This document shows, in pieces, positions 1-7,980 of a stretch of 48,235 bases of DNA. The notes below the pieces were generated by a model that had not been told where the DNA came from, did not search any database, and saw only the letters and a program-made list of their open reading frames with translations. The stretch lies in assembly GCF_014203235.1 (NCBI RefSeq), contig NZ_JACHIN010000030.1:1-48235 (forward strand). Reading direction: 5' to 3'. Made by a program: the position numbers and the translations under genes. The stretch is from Nonomuraea endophytica. GTDB taxonomy: Bacteria; Actinomycetota; Actinomycetes; Streptosporangiales; Streptosporangiaceae. Positions within the stretch are counted from its first letter, which is position 1; every line of letters starts with the position of its first letter.

Positions 1-77
1 GGGAAGATCACCCGTTCTACCGGATCTCCGTTCTCATGTCCTGATCTTCTGACGGTCTTGAAATACCAGCCCCAACC

Positions 78-191
78 CTAACTAACCGGCATTGCGGCTA
101 ACCGGGCCTGCAGATCGGTGGTCCAGCCGAGGTAGTGGCGGGCGTGCCGGTACGGCTGGGCGAAGTGCAGCAGGTAGACGGTGCCCGTCAT
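78..191 (-). pseudogene. Truncated GIY-YIG nuclease-like protein
   Basis: The 37 codons start at an ATG that overlaps the stop of the DUF5131 gene by 4 bases (ATGA). The product begins MTGTVYLLHFAQPYRHAR and continues HYLGWTTDLQARLA, which matches the N-terminal half of the small GIY-YIG proteins common in actinomycete mobile elements: a V-Y-L-L segment, a Y-[IL]-G segment and the following R-L. The family usually runs to about 100 residues, but this copy stops at codon 38 after unrelated residues. It therefore lacks the C-terminal half and is probably inactive. Alternatively it is a frameshifted allele; no continuation was recognised in bases 1-77. Confidence 0.6.
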
Positions 192-1264
192 GGCGTGCCC
201 ATCGTGGTGGTCGTGGGGAATTCCACCCATGTGCGGCCGTCGAGCTGCCGGCCAGCACGCTTCTTTCCGACGCGGATGGCGATCGTGTCGGGATCGAGCA
301 GGACACCGCCGCGGGTCGCTTCGCCTGGCAACATGAGCCTGGTTACGCCAGCGCGGAAAGTCCCTGAACGGCCGCGCTCACGAAGGACCGGAGCCGACCG
401 TCCCCCGCGAGGGTGATCGAACGCACGTCCGCCGAAGAAGGCGGGATCATCTTCGACTGGAACGGACAGATACTCCCCCCACTGCTTGAACAGGAACGGC
501 ACGCCTGCTGCTTGGCATTGGTCTCGGAGAGTGCGCGCCCAGTCGGGGTGCATGGGTCGGGCGCCTGGGCCTGATTCGCCGCCGGCGATGATCCAGTGCA
601 GGCCGCCGGCGATTCCTACTCGGCCGGACAGTGAGGCGAACATTTCCTGCCCCCAGCCCTCGAACGATTCCATCCATTCGAGGCCGAGCCACGGCGAAAG
701 ATCTACGGGCCCGAATAGCGGTTCACAGGACAGAAATCGCCTGGTGGCGGGCGTCTGGAGAAGGGCGGGGATTCTCAAGTTGGCGCGTCTTTGATCCTCT
801 ACCGAGACACCCAGCAGCACATTGGGCAGCGGCCATGCCAGCGGTGTCGGGCAGTCCGTCAGAGCGAGGTCGGTCTCCATCTGCCGGAGTGGCGCCTCGA
901 TGCGCGGCAGAAGGGACCGGAGGCGGCTGTGGCGCTTGGTGAGCACTTGGAAGGTGTGCTGAGGCGACCACCACATGCGCGCGAACACCTCGACGATGAA
1001 CTCGTCTGGTACCTGCTCGTGGAAGAGGTCGCCCATGGAGGTGACGAAGATCTTGCGTGGTTTGCGCCACCTAAGCGGCAGGTCGAGGCGTTCGGGCCAC
1101 AGGCGGATGTTGAAGCCTTGCTCGAAGGGGTGGCCGGGGGTGCCCCGCCAGCGGCCTGCGAATGTCTCGGCGTAGCAGTGATCGCAGCCGGGGCTGACCT
1201 TGGTGCAGCCGGTAACGGGGTTCCAGGTGGCGTCGGTCCACTCGATCGCGCTGCGGTCGCTCAT
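188..1264 (-). CDS. DUF5131 (phage Gp37/Gp68-type) family protein
   Basis: The 358-residue product opens with SAIEWTDATWNPVTGC and then the cysteine cluster C-T-K-V-S-P-G-C-D-H-C-Y-A. That is the signature of the DUF5131/phage Gp37-Gp68 family, found in phages and integrated elements. The spaced cysteines suggest a metal or iron-sulfur site in a radical-SAM-like fold, but no biochemical function is established. Later segments typical of the family include FVTSMGDLFHEQVP, FQVLTKR, LGVSVED and WIIAGGESGPGARPM. Length is normal for the family apart from a C-terminal extension after about residue 270. The start overlaps the upstream 50-residue ORF by 4 bases, so translation is probably coupled. 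Confidence 0.85.
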   Translation of the reverse strand: MSDRSAIEWTDATWNPVTGCTKVSPGCDHCYAETFAGRWRGTPGHPFEQGFNIRLWPERLDLPLRWRKPRKIFVTSMGDLFHEQVPDEFIVEVFARMWWSPQHTFQVLTKRHSRLRSLLPRIEAPLRQMETDLALTDCPTPLAWPLPNVLLGVSVEDQRRANLRIPALLQTPATRRFLSCEPLFGPVDLSPWLGLEWMESFEGWGQEMFASLSGRVGIAGGLHWIIAGGESGPGARPMHPDWARTLRDQCQAAGVPFLFKQWGEYLSVPVEDDPAFFGGRAFDHPRGGRSAPVLRERGRSGTFRAGVTRLMLPGEATRGGVLLDPDTIAIRVGKKRAGRQLDGRTWVEFPTTTTMGTP

Positions 1265-1413
1265 GGCAGGCGCACCTCCAGGTAGAGGCGGACCTGGCGG
1301 GAGTTGCCGCGGCTCGGATAGGGGGTGGAGGTTTCGACCACGGTCAGCACGCGGGCGATCTCGGCGGCGGCGCGGTCGACTTCGTCGGGCAGGCCGACAA
1401 TGCGGATCTTCAC
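1261..1413 (-). CDS. Small hypothetical protein (50 aa), paralogue of 7795-7980
   Basis: I chose the GTG start at 1411-1413 over an ATG two codons upstream for two reasons. A GGAG motif lies 6 bases before the GTG but directly abuts the ATG. With GTG, the protein also aligns from residue 1 with the 61-residue protein at 7795-7980 (KIRIVGLPDEVD against NLRLVCTPDEVD; YPSRGNSRQVRLYLEV against YPSPGDAGQVRVYLEV). Function is unknown. The stop overlaps the next ATG by 4 bases. Confidence 0.6.
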   Translation of the reverse strand: MKIRIVGLPDEVDRAAAEIARVLTVVETSTPYPSRGNSRQVRLYLEVRLP

Positions 1414-1459
1414 GATCATCTCCAGAAGCCTGTTGGGGACACGGGGAGGGCTGGCCGGG

Positions 1460-1723
1460 TTATGGGTGCTTGGCGAACAGGCGTAGTTCGCGGCCGGTGC
1501 CGTCGCAGCGGTCGCAGGCGCGAAACGAGCGGGTGAAAATGGCGCCGCGGTGTTTGCGGGAGCCCTGGCAGCGTCGACAGTTGCGGTAGGGGTGCAGCCG
1601 GATGGAGATCGTGTAACCGACGCTGTAGAGGGCGGCGAGCCCGGCCAGGAACAGCCAGCCAAAGGTGGGGTCGCCCGCCTCAGCAGCAGGCGCGGACAGG
1701 ACGACAGCAAGAAGTGGGTGCAC
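1460..1723 (-). CDS. Membrane-anchored CxxC zinc-finger small protein
   Basis: An 87-residue protein started at GTG 1721-1723, which has AGGAG 7 bases upstream. The N-terminal half has one or two hydrophobic stretches (HPLLAVVLSAP; GWLFLAGLAALYSVGYTISI). The C-terminal half carries CRRCQGSRKHRG and CDRCDGTGRE, two CxxCxG-type pairs like a half DnaJ zinc finger. I infer a cytoplasmic zinc-binding tail on a membrane anchor. It belongs to the leftward element operon. Function is unknown. Confidence 0.55.
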   Translation of the reverse strand: MHPLLAVVLSAPAAEAGDPTFGWLFLAGLAALYSVGYTISIRLHPYRNCRRCQGSRKHRGAIFTRSFRACDRCDGTGRELRLFAKHP

Positions 1724-1796
1724 GACGAAGCTCCTAACGGCGGGGGTGCGCCCGTGACGGTGTGTAGTGGCCCGGTGGAGGCCGGGATTTCGCTCT

Positions 1797-1863
1797 TTCC
1801 GCTCACGCGGCCTCACATAGGGGTCCGATGAGCGGAATGAGTGAGCGGAATCAGTGAGCGGAA
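1797..1863. repeat. Candidate clt/TRS repeats beside the translocase gene
   Basis: TGAGCGGAA occurs at 1829-1837, 1842-1850 and 1855-1863, exactly 13 bp apart. One inverted copy (TTCCGCTCA) lies at 1797-1805. The cluster lies just downstream of the translocase stop codon (1879). In Streptomyces conjugative plasmids, TraB-type translocases bind short direct repeats (TRS) in the clt locus, typically close to traB. Calling these the clt is inference; an operator or iteron is possible. Confidence 0.5.
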
Positions 1864-1878
1864 ACGCCCCGACGTTGG

Positions 1879-4008
1879 CTACTCTTCGTGATCATCTGGG
1901 GCGTGCTCGGGCAGGTAGTAGCGGGCGGCGCGGGTGCTGCCGCGGCTGACGGTCAGCCCTTGGTCGCGCATGATCGCCAGCCACCGCCGGACCGTGGATT
2001 CCGGTTTGCCGGTGGCCTTGACGAGATCGGCCGGGCTGGCCCCCTCCGGGCCGCGCTCGTCCAGCAGCGTCAGGACGGGCTGGGCGATGTGGGCCGGGAT
2101 GGTGATGCCGCGGTTGAGGCCCGGGTCGTTGCTTTCGGCGTTGTCGAACAGCTGCTTGGCCGCGACCAGGTCGTCGAGACTGGTGGCGCGCTCGGGCGGG
2201 TCGGGCATGCCGGCGAGCCGGGATTCGACGTCGGCGACCAGGTCGTGGGCCAGCCGTTCGACGGCGCCCGGGTCGGCGGGGTCGATCCCCCAGCCAGAGC
2301 TGGGAGACGGGCTGGGGGCGCGACCGGTGCCGCTTCCTGCGGTGGCGTGGACGCGGCGGCGGTCGGCGTAGCCGTCGAGTGCGGCGGCCAGGTCCGGCTC
2401 CAGCGTCGCGGCCGGGGTACCTCGGGTGTGGGCGAGAGCTTCGACGGCGTCCAAATCGGACATGTTGCGGACACGGCCGGCCGACCACACGTTTTCACCG
2501 TCGACCACCAGCGCCACGCCTTTGACTCCGCGGGCGTAGCTGACCATGTTGGGCATGCCGTCGATCTGCCAGTCGGGGATGACGTTGCCCATCTCGCTGG
2601 CCCGATTCAGCCGCAGCACAATCTTGTTGTCAGCGTTGGCGTGCGGGTCCTTGGTGCCGGTGTACTGCACCACGCCACGCTGGGAGGCGGTGGCCACCCC
2701 GACGCCGGCCGAGCGGCCACGCCGGTAAATCGTCTCGAACAGCGGCTTCGCCTTGTGCCCGATGGGCGAGTTGTAGCCGGCCAGCTCATCAAGCTCGTCA
2801 ATCGGGATCAGGATGAACGGCTCGCTCGGGGACGGTACGTGGTTGCGTCCGCCTGACTTCAGCGACCGGTACTTGATGACCTGGTCGGCCCAGGTGAGGA
2901 TCTGCAACGCCCGGTCGTATTCGTCGATACCGGCGTAGGCGTCCAGGGCGTCGCCCCAGATGGCGCCCAGGGTGCCCTTGCCCAGGTCGATCCCCCATAC
3001 CAGGACGTCGCGGCAGGCGGTCGCCTGTTCGATGATGTTGTAATACAAGACGGTCTTGCCGCTGCCGGTCGGGGCGACGATGAACGTGTGGTGGCCGCCG
3101 GCGCGATCGAACACCACCAGGGTCATGTCGCGGCCGGAGTCGGGGTCGAAGCCGATCACGAGCGGACCGTCCATGATGGAACGCCGGGTTGTCGGCGCGG
3201 TCTGGCTGGTCAGGGCGGGGCTTTCGACCTTGCCCTGCCAGGGGTCGACCGTGTGCACGTCCACGATGATGATTCCGGCGTGCTTGTGGTAGTCGGTGAC
3301 CTTGACGCGTTCGCGCGGCAGGGCGAGCGCGCCGGCGATGTCTTCGGCCATGGCACTGTTGCTGCCGGCCAGCTGGCTGGCGCGCTTGCCGGTCTTACGG
3401 ACGTCGACGCGGTAGCGCTTGCCCAGCCGGACGTCTTTGACCGAGATCAGCCGCGAATCGGTCAGGCTTGCTGCTTGGGCGAGGTGCTCCCAGCCTGCGC
3501 ATTCGGCCTGCCAGTTGCGACGCTCGCGCAGCACGTCCGACCAGGTGTAGGCCGACCAGGCAAGGGCGGCGGCGCCGCTGTAGACGGCCAGAGTGGGGAG
3601 GCTGAAAGCCCCCGCGTGAGCAGCGAAGGCCAGCCAGCCCGGGGCGGCCGCGACGGTGGCGGCCACGGTGGCGGAGTAGCTCTTGGAGCGGTGCTTTCGG
3701 TAGGTGGCGGTCCAGGCGGCCAGGGCCAGCGGGGCGGACGGGGCGGCCACCCACAAGGGGTCAGGCAGCTGCATCAGGTGGGCGAGCTGGCCTGCTGGAT
3801 ACAGAGCGGTCAGGCCGGTGGCCAGGCCGCGGGTGTCCGGGGAGCGGGCAACCCACCGGGCGTACCCGCGAACGACCGCACTGAGCACGCGGCCGAAGGT
3901 GATCCGGTCGCGGTAGTAGCCGGACGATCGATAGGGCGTCTCATCGCCCCATCGCCCGTCGTGACGGGGGCGGTATGAGCGGTCGCGCCGGGGGTTGCGC
4001 CGCGCCAT
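1879..4008 (-). CDS. FtsK/SpoIIIE-type conjugative DNA translocase (TraB/TraSA-like)
   Basis: This 709-residue ATPase is the conjugation motor of actinomycete elements, which pump double-stranded DNA between mycelia through a hexameric FtsK-like ring. Residues 1-160 contain an Arg-rich start and hydrophobic stretches (about 65-155) consistent with membrane association. The Walker A is VAPTGSGKT at about 311-319, and Walker B is FILIPIDELDEL near 400. The FtsK-like stretch RGRSAGVGVATASQRG follows. The C-terminal 70 residues form a winged-helix-like domain (SPADLVKATGKPESTVRRW) comparable to the DNA-reading gamma domain. An SD (GAGGAGGA) lies about 9 bases before the ATG. No relaxase is visible, consistent with relaxase-independent transfer. 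Confidence 0.9.
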   Translation of the reverse strand: MARRNPRRDRSYRPRHDGRWGDETPYRSSGYYRDRITFGRVLSAVVRGYARWVARSPDTRGLATGLTALYPAGQLAHLMQLPDPLWVAAPSAPLALAAWTATYRKHRSKSYSATVAATVAAAPGWLAFAAHAGAFSLPTLAVYSGAAALAWSAYTWSDVLRERRNWQAECAGWEHLAQAASLTDSRLISVKDVRLGKRYRVDVRKTGKRASQLAGSNSAMAEDIAGALALPRERVKVTDYHKHAGIIIVDVHTVDPWQGKVESPALTSQTAPTTRRSIMDGPLVIGFDPDSGRDMTLVVFDRAGGHHTFIVAPTGSGKTVLYYNIIEQATACRDVLVWGIDLGKGTLGAIWGDALDAYAGIDEYDRALQILTWADQVIKYRSLKSGGRNHVPSPSEPFILIPIDELDELAGYNSPIGHKAKPLFETIYRRGRSAGVGVATASQRGVVQYTGTKDPHANADNKIVLRLNRASEMGNVIPDWQIDGMPNMVSYARGVKGVALVVDGENVWSAGRVRNMSDLDAVEALAHTRGTPAATLEPDLAAALDGYADRRRVHATAGSGTGRAPSPSPSSGWGIDPADPGAVERLAHDLVADVESRLAGMPDPPERATSLDDLVAAKQLFDNAESNDPGLNRGITIPAHIAQPVLTLLDERGPEGASPADLVKATGKPESTVRRWLAIMRDQGLTVSRGSTRAARYYLPEHAPDDHEE

Positions 4009-4056
4009 TGAGCAGTCCTCCTCACGAGATCCTTCGGGCGAAGCAGGGGCAGGTGT

Positions 4057-4227
4057 TCATGCGCGGCCAAGCAGCCTTAGGTAGGCGCGCAGCCAGAGCA
4101 CAGCAAGGGCGGTCTGTACCGGGTCGCCGCCGGGGTCGTAGGGGCAGGTTGTCGCGGGCAGGCCGCGGGTCGCGGCGAGCATGGCGGAGGTGATGGCCGC
4201 TCGGCGGTCCCGTTCGGGGATGGTCAT
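4057..4227 (-). CDS. Small hypothetical protein (56 aa)
   Basis: This short reading frame starts MTIPERDRRAAITSAM and ends LWLRAYLRLLGRA. Its ATG overlaps the stop of the upstream gene by 4 bases (ATGA), as in the rest of this operon. It is predicted helical with a CPYDPGGD turn in the middle. Function is unknown. It directly precedes the translocase gene. Confidence 0.55.
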   Translation of the reverse strand: MTIPERDRRAAITSAMLAATRGLPATTCPYDPGGDPVQTALAVLWLRAYLRLLGRA

Positions 4228-4844
4228 GTGCGGTCCTCTTGGTGGCGGCGGGCGGCTTTGACGTCGGCGTCGCGGTGCAGTAGCTGGGCGCGGAACTCGG
4301 TCAGGGTCAGGCGCGGGTGGGTGTGCCACCAGGCTTTGAGTTCCTCGCTGGCGTAGGCGGCGGCGCGGCGCGGGCTGCCGTGCAGCAGGCTGCGGCCGTC
4401 GACGCCGTGGGCTCGGCCGCGCTTGTTGACCAGCACGCCGCGGGTGGCGTGCTCGGCGGCCAGGAACTGCGCTTCGATCCATTCGCCGTACAGGCGTCGG
4501 GCCAGGGCATCGGCGCTTTCGCCTGGTAGGCGTTGCGTGTGCAGGTGCGCTCGGGCTTGCTGGCGGTGCAGGTCGTCGACGTCCAGCCGGTAGACCTGGG
4601 CGTAGGCGTCCAGCTGATCCATGCCGGAGGCGATCAGGGCGGTGATCTGCCGGTCCTGGTCGGTTTCGAGCTGTCGCCAGTCCCAGCCGGGGTTGAGGCG
4701 GCGTTCGCGCTCGTCCAGCTGGTTGAGAAGGTGCTCCAGGCCGGGGTGGTCACGAAACCGTGTGATGAGGTTGACCAGCCTTTCGCCGGTCACCGAAGCG
4801 AAGTCGGCAGGCAGCTCCGACAGGGCGGCGTCGGCTTCCTGCAA
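4224..4844 (-). CDS. Hypothetical element protein (206 aa, TTG start)
   Basis: A helical, charged protein; segments include LNPGWDWRQLETDQD, ALARRLYGEWIEAQFLAAEH and LHRDADVKAARRHQEDRT. It has no motif I can assign. The only in-frame start codon I find between the preceding in-frame TGA (5001-5003) and the conserved body is TTG at 4842-4844, with no clear SD. The frame is the same as that of the upstream gene, from which it is separated by one TGA and a proline-rich 50-codon stretch. The true N-terminus is therefore uncertain. Confidence 0.55.
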   Translation of the reverse strand: MQEADAALSELPADFASVTGERLVNLITRFRDHPGLEHLLNQLDERERRLNPGWDWRQLETDQDRQITALIASGMDQLDAYAQVYRLDVDDLHRQQARAHLHTQRLPGESADALARRLYGEWIEAQFLAAEHATRGVLVNKRGRAHGVDGRSLLHGSPRRAAAYASEELKAWWHTHPRLTLTEFRAQLLHRDADVKAARRHQEDRT

Positions 4845-4943
4845 GGCCCAGCCTGGCGCCTGGTCATGCGCGGGCGGTTCTGCCTGCTTGGGGCGGGGTT
4901 CTGCGTGGGCTGGGCCGGTGGGCTCCGTCGTGGATGCCGGGGC

Positions 4944-4970
4944 GTTGCCCGCTCGTAGGGAGCGGGCAAC
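4944..4970. terminator. Perfect hairpin between two operon genes
   Basis: GTTGCCCGCTC and GAGCGGGCAAC form an 11-bp perfect stem with a 5-base loop. There is no U-tract. It lies between the stop of the gene at 5001 and the start of the next at 4844, so it could act as a partial terminator or a processing site. Confidence 0.45.
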
Positions 4971-5000
4971 AAGGGCAGGGTGGCGGTGCCGGGATGCTCT

Positions 5001-5834
5001 TCAAGCGGCGTCGCGGCCGGTGATCGTCATGCCGGCGGCGGCGACGTCGCGGGCTTCCTCGAACTCCTCCTCGAAGCGGGTGGCGGCGGTCATCGCGGAG
5101 TTGGCGGCTTCGGTCAGACCTTCGCCGATGCCGATCAACGGCTGGGTGATGTGCTTCGGCAGCTTTCTGCGGGCTACGACCTCAGCCCATTCCGATATCG
5201 CCAGAGCGCTGGACCTCATGAAGGAGGCGATGGCGTGGCAGTCGTCGAGGAACTCGGCGTCGGACTTCGGCTCGTCCAGATCAAGGACGACTCTGCGGGG
5301 ATTGGACATGCTTCCTCCGGAGGAAGTAGGGCGTTCGGGCGAAGTGGCGGGGGGCGCGGGCGGCCGGGGGCTTGTCGCGGTGGGCTCGGGTTGGTGCTGA
5401 GGTTGGGCGGGAGCGGCCTGTCCAGATGTGGCCGCGGCCGGCGGCTCGGTCTTCGAGGCGAGAGCCGTACCCGGTGCGGGCTTGGGCTTGGCTTGCGGTG
5501 CGGCGGGGCCGAGCGGCGGAGGGTCTGGGTCGCGGGGGCGGCGACTGAACAAGGGGGTCGGCTCGGGGTTGGCCTGCTTGCGTCGCTCCCACCGCGCTTT
5601 GAGCCGGCGCAGGACCCCCACGTGGCCGGCGCGGGCGGTCTTGGCTGTGGCGCGGCCGGTCCAGGCTCCGGCGCGGCCGGAGTGGTGGATGAGCGCCTTG
5701 CCGGGGGTGCGCCAGCCGGTGGCCTTGTAGCCGGAGCGCACGGCGTTGCCGACCATGCCGCGGCCGGTCTTGGTGACGGTCATGACCGCGGCCAGCAGGA
5801 TGAGCAGGGTGATGGGGTCACCCATGGCGCTCAT
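5001..5834 (-). CDS. Membrane-anchored, proline-rich element protein with internal start
   Basis: A 277-residue product in three parts. A hydrophobic N-terminus (DPITLLILLAAVMTVTKTG) is followed by a basic stretch, a Pro/Ala-rich linker (residues about 90-170) and a folded C-terminal part of about 100 residues beginning MSNPRRVVLDLDEPKSDAEF. A second ATG four codons downstream (5825) is also possible. The C-terminal part has its own ATG at 5309 preceded by GGAGGAAGC, a strong SD sitting in a 16-bp palindrome. It may therefore also be made as a separate 102-residue protein. The 5' end overlaps the upstream gene by about 17 bases. Function is unknown, probably in transfer or spreading. Confidence 0.6.
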   Translation of the reverse strand: MSAMGDPITLLILLAAVMTVTKTGRGMVGNAVRSGYKATGWRTPGKALIHHSGRAGAWTGRATAKTARAGHVGVLRRLKARWERRKQANPEPTPLFSRRPRDPDPPPLGPAAPQAKPKPAPGTALASKTEPPAAATSGQAAPAQPQHQPEPTATSPRPPAPPATSPERPTSSGGSMSNPRRVVLDLDEPKSDAEFLDDCHAIASFMRSSALAISEWAEVVARRKLPKHITQPLIGIGEGLTEAANSAMTAATRFEEEFEEARDVAAAGMTITGRDAA

Positions 5835-6336
5835 CCCGCTCGGCGTTGCCGTGTCGGCCGGGGCCGTCGTAGTACTCGGCGGGCTTTTCGCCCTCCGCTG
5901 TTGCTGTTTGCGGGGTGGCCGATAGCGCGTTGACGGCAGTGGCGCCAGCCAGTACGGCGGCCAGAAGCAAGCCGAACCACCAGGAGATACCCAGCAGGTA
6001 GTGGGCGATGACGGTGAGCGAGGCGCAGAAGAGGTAGTCGCCCCAGCCGGGACGGTGCGTCCACATCGCCCGCCCGAAGGCGATCAGCCGGTGTCTGGCG
6101 TTCGGGCTGAGCCACAGCGCCAGGCCGGAAGTGGTGATCGAGTTCGCCACCTCCGGCAGGTTTGAGCCGAGATCGCCGACCCATTTGCTGATCTGGCCGT
6201 TGAACACCAGGCCATCCAGCAGCAGCACGAACAGGCCACAGACGATGAACTCATACGTCTTGAGCTGCCGAGACTTAAAGCCGACCAGCACGGCGCCGGC
6301 CAGCGCAGCGAAGATGATCCATTTGCCCGCTTCCAT
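5818..6336 (-). CDS. Multi-pass membrane protein, Spd-like
   Basis: A 172-residue protein. The start is set by GGAGGAG 8 bases before ATG 6334-6336. Hydrophobic segments are WIIFAALAGAVLVGF (about 5-19), IVCGLFVLLLDGLVF (about 30-45), and YLFCASLTVIAHYLL with WWFGLLLAAVLAGATAV (about 105-145). The C-terminus is polar. Small membrane proteins beside the FtsK-like gene are typical plasmid-spreading (Spd) proteins in actinomycete elements; that role is inferred from context only. Confidence 0.6.
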   Translation of the reverse strand: MEAGKWIIFAALAGAVLVGFKSRQLKTYEFIVCGLFVLLLDGLVFNGQISKWVGDLGSNLPEVANSITTSGLALWLSPNARHRLIAFGRAMWTHRPGWGDYLFCASLTVIAHYLLGISWWFGLLLAAVLAGATAVNALSATPQTATAEGEKPAEYYDGPGRHGNAERDERHG

Positions 6337-6367
6337 GAGCGGTTCTCCTCCGTGAGCAGGGACGAAA

Positions 6368-6402
6368 CAGCCCACCGGGACAGGGTGATGTCCGGTGGGC
6401 TG
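6368..6402. terminator. Intercistronic hairpin
   Basis: CAGCCCACCG pairs with CGGTGGGCTG. A second GACA/TGTC segment continues the stem, with one bulged G and loop GGGTGA. It lies between the stop at 6432 and the start at 6336. A similar layout occurs at 12,306 and 12,668. Confidence 0.6.
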
Positions 6403-6431
6403 CAAGGCGGGGCGCCTGGTTGGGGCGCGGG

Positions 6432-7808
6432 TCAGGCGGCGGGCCGTCCGGGAGACGTCGGTCCGGCGCTGCTGCGCTTGTAGCGCTTGAGCACGGTCTT
6501 GGCGTTGGAGGCGGTGACGGTGACGCCGTGCGCGGCCAGCCAGGCGACGATGTCGCCGGGGCTCGCGGCGGTGCCGAGAGCGTCAATCGCCACGCGGATG
6601 CGCTGGGAATCGTGCGCGGCCTGCGACAGATCAGCGATCACCGGGACCGAGCCAGCCTGCTCCGTGAGCGGGGTCACCCGATTGGGTCCGGGGTCAGGGT
6701 GGCTCGGATGCGGGGTCAAGGCGGGGTCAGGAGTGGGCAGGTGACCCCCAGCGCCGGGGGTCGGAGGGGCAGCGGGGTCAGCAGCCGGGGTCAGCGATGG
6801 GGGCGAAGGCGCCCGGTCGGTGAACAGGTGCCGCGGGTGGGAGTCGAGCATGTTCGGGCCATTCCACAGGTTGGCCCACGTGTCGAGTACGGCCTTGGCC
6901 TCCTCGACCTCCGGATTGGGCTGGTTCTGGTCGGCGGTCAGCGAGGCGAGTACGCGCGTCCATGGGGTGGGCATGCCAGCGCTGGTCAGGCTGGCCGCGT
7001 GGGTGAGCGCGCCGATCTGGGAGATCAGCGTGCGCTGCTGGCCGGGATCGGTGGCAAGGGCTGCGTGCTCGATCGCGGCGTTCATGCTCTTGCGCAGCCG
7101 CGCCAGAGCACGCGAGCGTCGCCAGCCTCCGGCGATCCGGGCGCCGGCGGTGAGCTGGACGCGATGAGCGGCACGCGCCACCGCGGTGACCCGCCGGTGG
7201 GCTGCCACCTCGGAGATGGCGCGGTCAGCGGGTTCGGCCAGCCCGAGCCGGACCAGAACGCGCTCGCGGGTCAACCGCCAATACACCCGCTCGCGCTGCT
7301 GAGCGCCGGCGCGCTTGCGCCGCTCCCCGGCCAGCCCGCGCTCCCACAACCACGCGGCCACGAACGGAGTTGCCAGCCGCAGCACGTCGACGGCGAAGGA
7401 GTCAGCCGCCAGCGCGGACAGTACCGCGGACAGGCCGGTCAGCACCCACACGGCCAGCCCGTCGACTCCAGCCGTGCCAGGCCCATCAGCGTCGCGGATG
7501 TTCTGACGGGCGCGCACGGCGGAGGTGAGTACGGCCAGCTCCAGGAAGCCGAAGAACACCACGCGCAGTGCGATCGGCAGGCGCGGGAGCTTCTCGTCGA
7601 AGAACTCCCACATGCCGCTGGCGGCCACCGCGCTGGCCACGAGTGCCGACAGCACGGTGAGCCGGTCGGCCGGGGTCGCGCCGGTCTTGCGCAGAGCGCG
7701 CCAGGCCAGCCAGCAGCCCCCGACACCGAGCCCGGCCAGCACGAGCCACGCGACAGCGGTGACCGGGTCGTCCTGCAGCAGGGATAGCAGATCGCTAAGG
7801 GTCGCCAT
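6432..7808 (-). CDS. Large Spd-like membrane protein with C-terminal helix-turn-helix region
   Basis: A 458-residue protein. Residues 15-170 hold about five hydrophobic segments, for example VTAVAWLVLAGLGVGGCWLAW, ALRVVFFGFLELAVLTSAV and VDVLRLATPFVAAWLW. A basic helical region follows, then a Pro-rich linker (about 310-380). The last 70 residues (SPGDIVAWLAAHGVTVTASN, then AKTVLKRYKR) look like a winged-helix or HTH unit. This architecture resembles DUF2637-type or other AICE membrane proteins that assist transfer, but I cannot assign a family with certainty. It overlaps the preceding small gene by 14 bases. Confidence 0.6.
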   Translation of the reverse strand: MATLSDLLSLLQDDPVTAVAWLVLAGLGVGGCWLAWRALRKTGATPADRLTVLSALVASAVAASGMWEFFDEKLPRLPIALRVVFFGFLELAVLTSAVRARQNIRDADGPGTAGVDGLAVWVLTGLSAVLSALAADSFAVDVLRLATPFVAAWLWERGLAGERRKRAGAQQRERVYWRLTRERVLVRLGLAEPADRAISEVAAHRRVTAVARAAHRVQLTAGARIAGGWRRSRALARLRKSMNAAIEHAALATDPGQQRTLISQIGALTHAASLTSAGMPTPWTRVLASLTADQNQPNPEVEEAKAVLDTWANLWNGPNMLDSHPRHLFTDRAPSPPSLTPAADPAAPPTPGAGGHLPTPDPALTPHPSHPDPGPNRVTPLTEQAGSVPVIADLSQAAHDSQRIRVAIDALGTAASPGDIVAWLAAHGVTVTASNAKTVLKRYKRSSAGPTSPGRPAA

Positions 7809-7980
7809 TCGGGGTCACCTCCAGATAGACGCGGACCTGGCCCGCATCGCCGGGACTCGGGTAGGGGTGGGCGAACCGAGTGATGTCGTACGCCCCAGTC
7901 GGCGAGACGATGAACGGGCCGGCCAGAGCTGCTACCGCGGTGTCGACCTCATCGGGCGTGCAGACGAGGCGGAGGTTCAC
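7795..7980 (-). CDS. Small hypothetical protein (61 aa), paralogue of 1261-1413
   Basis: It begins MNLRLVCTPDEVDTAVAAL and ends GQVRVYLEVTPNGDP. It shares start, length, PDEVD and the terminal QVR(L/V)YLEV block with the 50-residue protein at 1261-1413, so the operon carries two copies of one small family. The ATG overlaps the previous stop by 4 bases. Function is unknown. Confidence 0.6.
   Translation of the reverse strand: MNLRLVCTPDEVDTAVAALAGPFIVSPTGAYDITRFAHPYPSPGDAGQVRVYLEVTPNGDP

Noticed and set aside
1414..1806. Long open frame continuing upstream of the 50-aa gene
   Set aside because: Shadow of the zinc-finger gene at 1460-1723; only the last ~50 codons are conserved with a paralogue.
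5001..5003. TGA as a selenocysteine codon joining two frames
   Set aside because: No SECIS-like structure or selenoprotein family recognised; ordinary termination is simpler.
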